The position numbers and the translations under genes are program-made. Below the pieces are notes generated by a model that ran no database searches, was not told the DNA's origin, and worked only from the letters and a program-made list of their open reading frames with translations. DNA of 8,962 bases from Patescibacteria group bacterium (GTDB taxonomy: Bacteria > Patescibacteriota > Patescibacteriia > 2-12-FULL-60-25), in the NCBI GenBank assembly GCA_018061485.1, contig JAGOUA010000028.1, positions 1 through 8,962 on the forward strand, in the 5' to 3' direction. Below are positions 6,653 through 8,962 of this stretch, one piece after another. Within the stretch, counting starts at the first letter, position 1. Each line of letters starts with the position of its first letter.

Positions 6653-7084
6653 ATGAGTCCCTATAGAGATCGACCGCCTTGCACCGATCCTCAGTGTATG
6701 GAACGGCACCAAGAGCTTTTGACCTCACGGCATTGGAAGGCGGGTGCAAAGACCCTCTTCTGGGTAGCATTCCTGCTCGGTTACCTGTGGCAAAAGAGCG
6801 ACCATCAGCGAGAGACGCTTCTCGCCGCTCTGGACACTCCTTCCAGCAAGCCCACCGGAGAGAACGATCTCCACGTGGACGCTGCGGTTGCGGAGAAAGA
6901 GCCGCATGAACCGCCGGTCTTCAGCGTTGTGCTGATCGAGATTATCGAGCCTCCTTATCGCGCAAGGTGGCGCCTCTGGGACGATCTCGATCACCCCATG
7001 TGTCACCTGCACCCTCCTCGACCGCCGCGCCTCGCCAACATCCTGCTCGGCCCTCCTGGACTGGTGATGCCCGTCCGATACTGA
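6653..7084 (+). CDS. Small single-pass membrane protein, 143 residues, unknown function
   Basis: Not recognised. The N-terminus has Cys10 and Cys15 in CTDPQC and a basic stretch (RHWKAGAK). One probable membrane helix follows, TLFWVAFLLGYLW at about 34-46. The rest is polar, then Pro- and His-rich near the end (PMCHLHPPRPPR, about 115-126). With Arg/Lys before the helix, an N-in, C-out arrangement is likely; this is inferred from the positive-inside rule. It has its own promoter, Shine-Dalgarno and terminator-like hairpin, so it looks like an independent unit. Its GC-rich codon choice resembles the genes at 4780 and 7196 more than the leaderless-type genes. The stop is TGA. Confidence 0.75.
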   Translation: MSPYRDRPPCTDPQCMERHQELLTSRHWKAGAKTLFWVAFLLGYLWQKSDHQRETLLAALDTPSSKPTGENDLHVDAAVAEKEPHEPPVFSVVLIEIIEPPYRARWRLWDDLDHPMCHLHPPRPPRLANILLGPPGLVMPVRY

Positions 7085-7090
7085 CCCCCG

Positions 7091-7109
7091 CCTCCTGCGA
7101 GGGTTTTTT
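7091..7109 (+). terminator. Weak intrinsic terminator after the membrane protein gene
   Basis: CCTC (7091-7094) pairs with GAGG (7099-7102) around a CTGC tetraloop. A C-rich tract precedes it and a run of six T follows (7104-7109). The stem is short, so confidence is moderate. Confidence 0.5.
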
Positions 7110-7119
7110 CATGCAAACA

Positions 7120-7149
7120 TTGACAAAGTTCTTAGATCTTTCGTATACT
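7120..7149 (+). promoter_or_regulatory. Strong sigma70-type promoter for the 96-residue protein gene
   Basis: This is the best promoter in the window: a perfect -35 TTGACA (7120-7125), an 18-nt AT-rich spacer and a -10 TATACT (7144-7149). It sits right after the preceding terminator and about 46 bp before ATG 7196, leaving a leader of roughly 40 nt with a Shine-Dalgarno. Confidence 0.8.
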
Positions 7150-7174
7150 TTCTTACCATCCATTCCCTCTTTCT

Positions 7175-7185
7175 GAGGAGAAAGG
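7175..7185 (+). promoter_or_regulatory. Purine-rich ribosome binding site for the 96-residue protein
   Basis: GAGGAGAAAGG precedes ATG 7196. GAGGAG ends 15 nt away, which is long, while AAAGG ends 10 nt away. Either could pair with 16S rRNA, so the exact Shine-Dalgarno is uncertain. Confidence 0.6.
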
Positions 7186-7195
7186 CCGTCCATTC

Positions 7196-7486
7196 ATGAT
7201 TCAGCGATACGCCTTGAACGATGATCCCTGGGCAAATAACCCATGGGGTCGCCTGATGCCACTGTGGGCAAACTCCTGCCAACCCTACGACTGGGTAGGA
7301 AAAGACGGGGTCATCTTCCGGCGCGATAAGGCCTCGAATCGGTGGATCTTCGCCGCCGATCCAGACACACTCTCTCCCGAGAATCGCACCATCCTCAACA
7401 GTCTCCTGGCCAAGGGGATCTGCGCTCCGTACACCCCCGAACCCGAAGAGCTTCAGGGTACACGCGAGCCACACCATAGCATATAA
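7196..7486 (+). CDS. Small Trp-rich protein, 96 residues, unknown function
   Basis: Not recognised. The N-terminal third is rich in Trp, Asn and Pro (DPWANNPWGRLMPLWANSC), with Trp at 12, 17, 24, 33 and 50. There are two Cys (28, 76) and a hydrophilic C-terminal tail rich in Glu, Pro and His. No signal peptide or membrane helix is visible. It has a full transcription unit of its own (consensus promoter, ribosome binding site, strong terminator), which argues that this strand is coding rather than the open reverse strand over the same stretch. Strong signals on a very small protein suggest high expression, which is inference. Confidence 0.75.
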   Translation: MIQRYALNDDPWANNPWGRLMPLWANSCQPYDWVGKDGVIFRRDKASNRWIFAADPDTLSPENRTILNSLLAKGICAPYTPEPEELQGTREPHHSI

Positions 7487-7499
7487 CCACCCCGCCTTG

Positions 7500-7527
7500 C
7501 CCCCAAGCAACCTACTTGGGGGATTTT
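7500..7527 (+). terminator. Intrinsic terminator after the 96-residue protein gene
   Basis: An 8-bp perfect stem, CCCCCAAG (7500-7507) with CTTGGGGG (7515-7522), has a 7-nt loop followed by ATTTT. It lies 13 nt after the TAA stop. Confidence 0.85.
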
Positions 7528-7561
7528 CATGCACAAAAACCTCGATAAGCATCATGAAGAC

Positions 7562-7600
7562 ATGAGAGCTTTCTTGTTTACGGAGGATCAACCATCGTGA
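7562..7600 (+). CDS. Possible 12-residue upstream ORF
   Basis: ATG 7562 opens a 12-codon frame (MRAFLFTEDQPS) whose TGA (7598-7600) overlaps the GTG start of the next tiny frame in the arrangement GTGA. It has no clear Shine-Dalgarno of its own. Chance is a real possibility. It is listed only because it forms a chain of overlapping frames leading into the gene at 7652. Confidence 0.15.
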   Translation: MRAFLFTEDQPS

Positions 7601-7659
7601 TACGTTGGCTAGTCTTTTTACCCGACATCTATCAGTGTATGCTATCAATGTATGACTGA
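7597..7659 (+). CDS. Possible 20-residue leader peptide overlapping the next gene
   Basis: GTG 7597 is preceded by GGAGG (7582-7586) at a 10-nt distance. The frame encodes a short hydrophobic peptide beginning MIRWLVFLPDIY, with TGA at 7657-7659, overlapping the ATG of the 361-residue gene by 8 nt. If translated it could couple translation to that gene. Against it, the gene has its own -10 box inside this frame and no promoter for the leader is evident. Confidence 0.25.
   Translation: MIRWLVFLPDIYQCMLSMYD
7636..7643 (+). promoter_or_regulatory. Extended -10 box of the 361-residue protein gene, leaderless type
   Basis: TG directly followed by TATGCT (7638-7643) lies 8 nt before ATG 7652. No Shine-Dalgarno lies between. 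The frame of the gene is closed by TAG at 7610-7612, so no upstream start is possible beyond that point. Confidence 0.5.
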
Positions 7660-8737
7660 ACGAGCCGCTCCCCTTCCCGAACGCTCCCTAACCATTGCCG
7701 AACGTCGGAAGCTGCTACAGGAGGGAAAGGCCGTTTCGCGCCCAGAACCCCCGAGCTCTACGCGACAGGAGGAGCTACGCATTGCAGCTCTTGCACGAGC
7801 AGAGGCGGTACGCGCGCTTGCACGCGAGCAGATCACCGGAGAAGCGCAACGGTTTCTTGGTGCCGTCCATCCAGAGGTACTGACACATATCCAACCAAGC
7901 CATCTCTCTTCTGAAGCGGAAGCATTCAATCAAGAACTCGATGCCGATCCTATATTTGCCGCACAATATCGGCAAATACTGCTAGAAAATAACTACGCAG
8001 CTCTGCAAGAGAAAACAAAAAAGCAAATTCAAGAACTCGAGGGACGCTATTTTTTTGATCGTTCACCATCGCTACCGCCAACACCAGAAGCCCGCGAGGA
8101 ACACCTCGCTCTGTTTCAGGCGCTAGTACGAGACATGCGCCCCGTACGAGCGGAAAGACGGCAAGATATTGATACGCTCCTGTCACCGCGACAGCTTGGC
8201 TTTACTTCTTCCTTCGGGGGACAAGATCCGTTCGTACAAGCCGACGCCTATGTCTACGCTTCTTTTAATTACATTCGCCACCCCATGGCGCGTGACGGTA
8301 ATGCTGTACTTGATGAAGCAGAAGCTCAGGCTCGTGGACAGATCGTCATGCAAGATATCGCCAACATGGGAACAGCCGGTTTGGGTAATCACGATCATCG
8401 TTATCATGATTATCTCACGAATACCTTTGATTATGCAGGTGGTAAAGAGGTACTTGCGCTCTATCTTGCGATGGTTTTTCATAACCCCCAAGAAGCGGTA
8501 CAGTTCTTTAAGACCTTCAGCGGAGTACACTATGCGCAGCACTGGCTAAAAGAAGAGACCGTCCCTGGAATGGATGAGGAACAAATAACACCGCATTTCA
8601 CTCGAGGACGTGTACGCAAAATCACCAAACAGATGCGCCTACTGATGGAGCAAACACATATTCAACCTCCTGTGAGTTTAGAGGTACGTCTTCCAGGAAG
8701 CACTCGCATCATACGACGCGAACATCCGATGGAATAA
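7652..8737 (+). CDS. Hypothetical protein, 361 residues, with a His/Asp-rich motif
   Basis: Not recognised. Residues 1-130 are mostly helical and highly charged (Ala/Arg/Glu/Gln-rich), with a Pro-containing break near 30-37. Residues 131-150 are a Pro-rich hinge. From about 190 the chain looks globular and less charged. The most striking stretch is NHDHRYHDY (246-254) with His247, His249, His252 and neighbouring Asp residues; His277, His293 and His297 follow. This could be a metal site, but no known catalytic motif is matched. There is no signal peptide or membrane helix. The codons are less GC-rich than in the genes at 4780 and 7196, and the second half is notably AT-richer (23 G+C in the 60 bases from 8401). 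The start is fixed by the -10 box and the upstream in-frame stop. Confidence 0.8.
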   Translation: MTERAAPLPERSLTIAERRKLLQEGKAVSRPEPPSSTRQEELRIAALARAEAVRALAREQITGEAQRFLGAVHPEVLTHIQPSHLSSEAEAFNQELDADPIFAAQYRQILLENNYAALQEKTKKQIQELEGRYFFDRSPSLPPTPEAREEHLALFQALVRDMRPVRAERRQDIDTLLSPRQLGFTSSFGGQDPFVQADAYVYASFNYIRHPMARDGNAVLDEAEAQARGQIVMQDIANMGTAGLGNHDHRYHDYLTNTFDYAGGKEVLALYLAMVFHNPQEAVQFFKTFSGVHYAQHWLKEETVPGMDEEQITPHFTRGRVRKITKQMRLLMEQTHIQPPVSLEVRLPGSTRIIRREHPME

Positions 8738-8773
8738 GAGCACTCACAAAGAATCCATAACAGAACTCAGATC

Positions 8774-8898
8774 ATAAAACCCTCCATACGTGATGCATGA
8801 CGCGAAGAGCTTGAGCAAACGAGGAGTGTGTACTTCCTGTACACAGACGAGTTCGCGGAAAGGTCGACAAAGTCAGGCGCGCGTATGGAGGGTTTTAT
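8774..8898. repeat. 17-bp perfect inverted repeat enclosing 91 nt: candidate structured RNA or MITE-like element
   Basis: ATAAAACCCTCCATACG (8774-8790) is exactly complementary to 8882-8898. On the rightward RNA the stem gains a U-G wobble and a G-C pair (8791-8792 with 8880-8881); on the leftward strand the first of these is an A-C mismatch, so a rightward transcript is favoured. Inside, CGCGAA (8801-8806) can pair with TTCGCG (8852-8857). TGTGTAC (8827-8833) pairs with GTACACA (8839-8845) around a TTCCT loop. A small GAC/GTC hairpin may lie near 8865-8873. The element starts 36 nt after the 361-residue gene. Alternatives are an oversized bidirectional terminator or a small mobile element; TA occurs at both ends within the palindrome but no distinct target duplication is seen. 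No known RNA family is recognised. Confidence 0.6.
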
Positions 8899-8901
8899 AG
8901 G

Positions 8902-8932
8902 AAACACAAAACCCCAGCTTTTGGCTGAGGTT
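8902..8932 (-). terminator. Leftward intrinsic terminator of a gene beyond the right edge
   Basis: Read leftward, AACCUCAGC pairs with GCUGGGGUU (9 bp, one U-G wobble) around a short CAAAA loop, followed by a T-rich tail (TTTTGTGTTT). The wobble pairs only on the leftward transcript; on the rightward one it is a C-A mismatch, so the direction is clear. A TAG at 8951-8953 (read leftward) lies about 20 nt before the hairpin and could be the stop of that gene, but only three codons are in view. Confidence 0.7.
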
Positions 8933-8962
8933 CTCTGTTCCGGCAGCGGGCTACTCTTGCAG

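Noticed and set aside
7109..7648. A 179-codon open frame on the minus strand
   Set aside because: It covers the promoter, the 96-residue gene and the terminator of the opposite strand. Those signals all favour the plus strand, and the minus frame has no matching start signals.
8774..8898. Retron-type RNA with a1/a2 repeats
   Set aside because: Only 91 nt lie between the repeats, which is short for msr plus msd, and no reverse transcriptase is in the window.
8774..8898. Hammerhead, SRP RNA, tmRNA or integron attC site
   Set aside because: The conserved CUGANGA/GAAA core, the SRP GGAAGGAAGCAG-like tip, the tmRNA ends and the RYYYAAC/GTTRRRY attC ends are all absent.
8770..8962. A roughly 65-codon leftward open frame entering from the right edge
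   Set aside because: It runs through a clear leftward terminator and the inverted repeat and has a low-complexity Ser-rich product. It is probably chance openness; another frame has a TAG just before the terminator.

Overview
The window looks like a chromosomal segment of a streamlined bacterium, most plausibly a member of the Candidate Phyla Radiation (Patescibacteria). This is an inference. It rests on three things: compact gene spacing; many genes that carry a -10-like box 6-8 nt before the start codon and no Shine-Dalgarno site; and a secreted SpoIID-type protein preceded by NBR1-like Ig repeats next to unrecognised coiled-coil proteins. UGA is used as a normal stop. No tRNA, rRNA, CRISPR array, transposase or integrase was seen.

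Left part (1-4669). A large leftward gene runs off the left edge and encodes a secreted protein with a signal peptide, three NBR1-like Ig repeats, a Thr/Pro linker and a SpoIID/LytB domain. It diverges from a rightward MOP-family polysaccharide flippase across only 45 bp, with a -10 box facing each way. The flippase converges on a 56-residue leftward protein, and their stop codons overlap. That small gene diverges from a 188-residue Ala/Pro/Glu-rich protein. The SpoIID protein and the flippase both suggest cell-envelope or surface-polymer work; they are neighbours but not one operon.

Middle part (4680-7530). Three rightward single-gene units look different from their surroundings: a GC-rich secreted protein or lipoprotein (4780-5610), a 143-residue one-helix membrane protein (6653-7084) and a 96-residue Trp-rich protein (7196-7486). 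Each has a real Shine-Dalgarno site and a hairpin plus T-run directly after its stop. Two of them also have a -35/-10 promoter with a perfect TTGACA. A leftward 302-residue coiled-coil protein with a leaderless-type promoter (5655-6563) sits between the first and second.

Right part (7531-8962). A 361-residue unrecognised protein with a His/Asp-rich motif starts at a leaderless-type promoter. Two possible tiny upstream ORFs lie in front of it. After it, a perfect 17-bp inverted repeat encloses 91 nt with further internal pairing, making it a candidate structured RNA or miniature mobile element. The last bases hold a terminator pointing left, which implies a leftward gene just beyond the right edge.

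Most proteins here are unrecognised. The most notable signals are the two coexisting start architectures (leaderless-type versus promoter + Shine-Dalgarno + terminator units) and the inverted-repeat element at 8774-8898.
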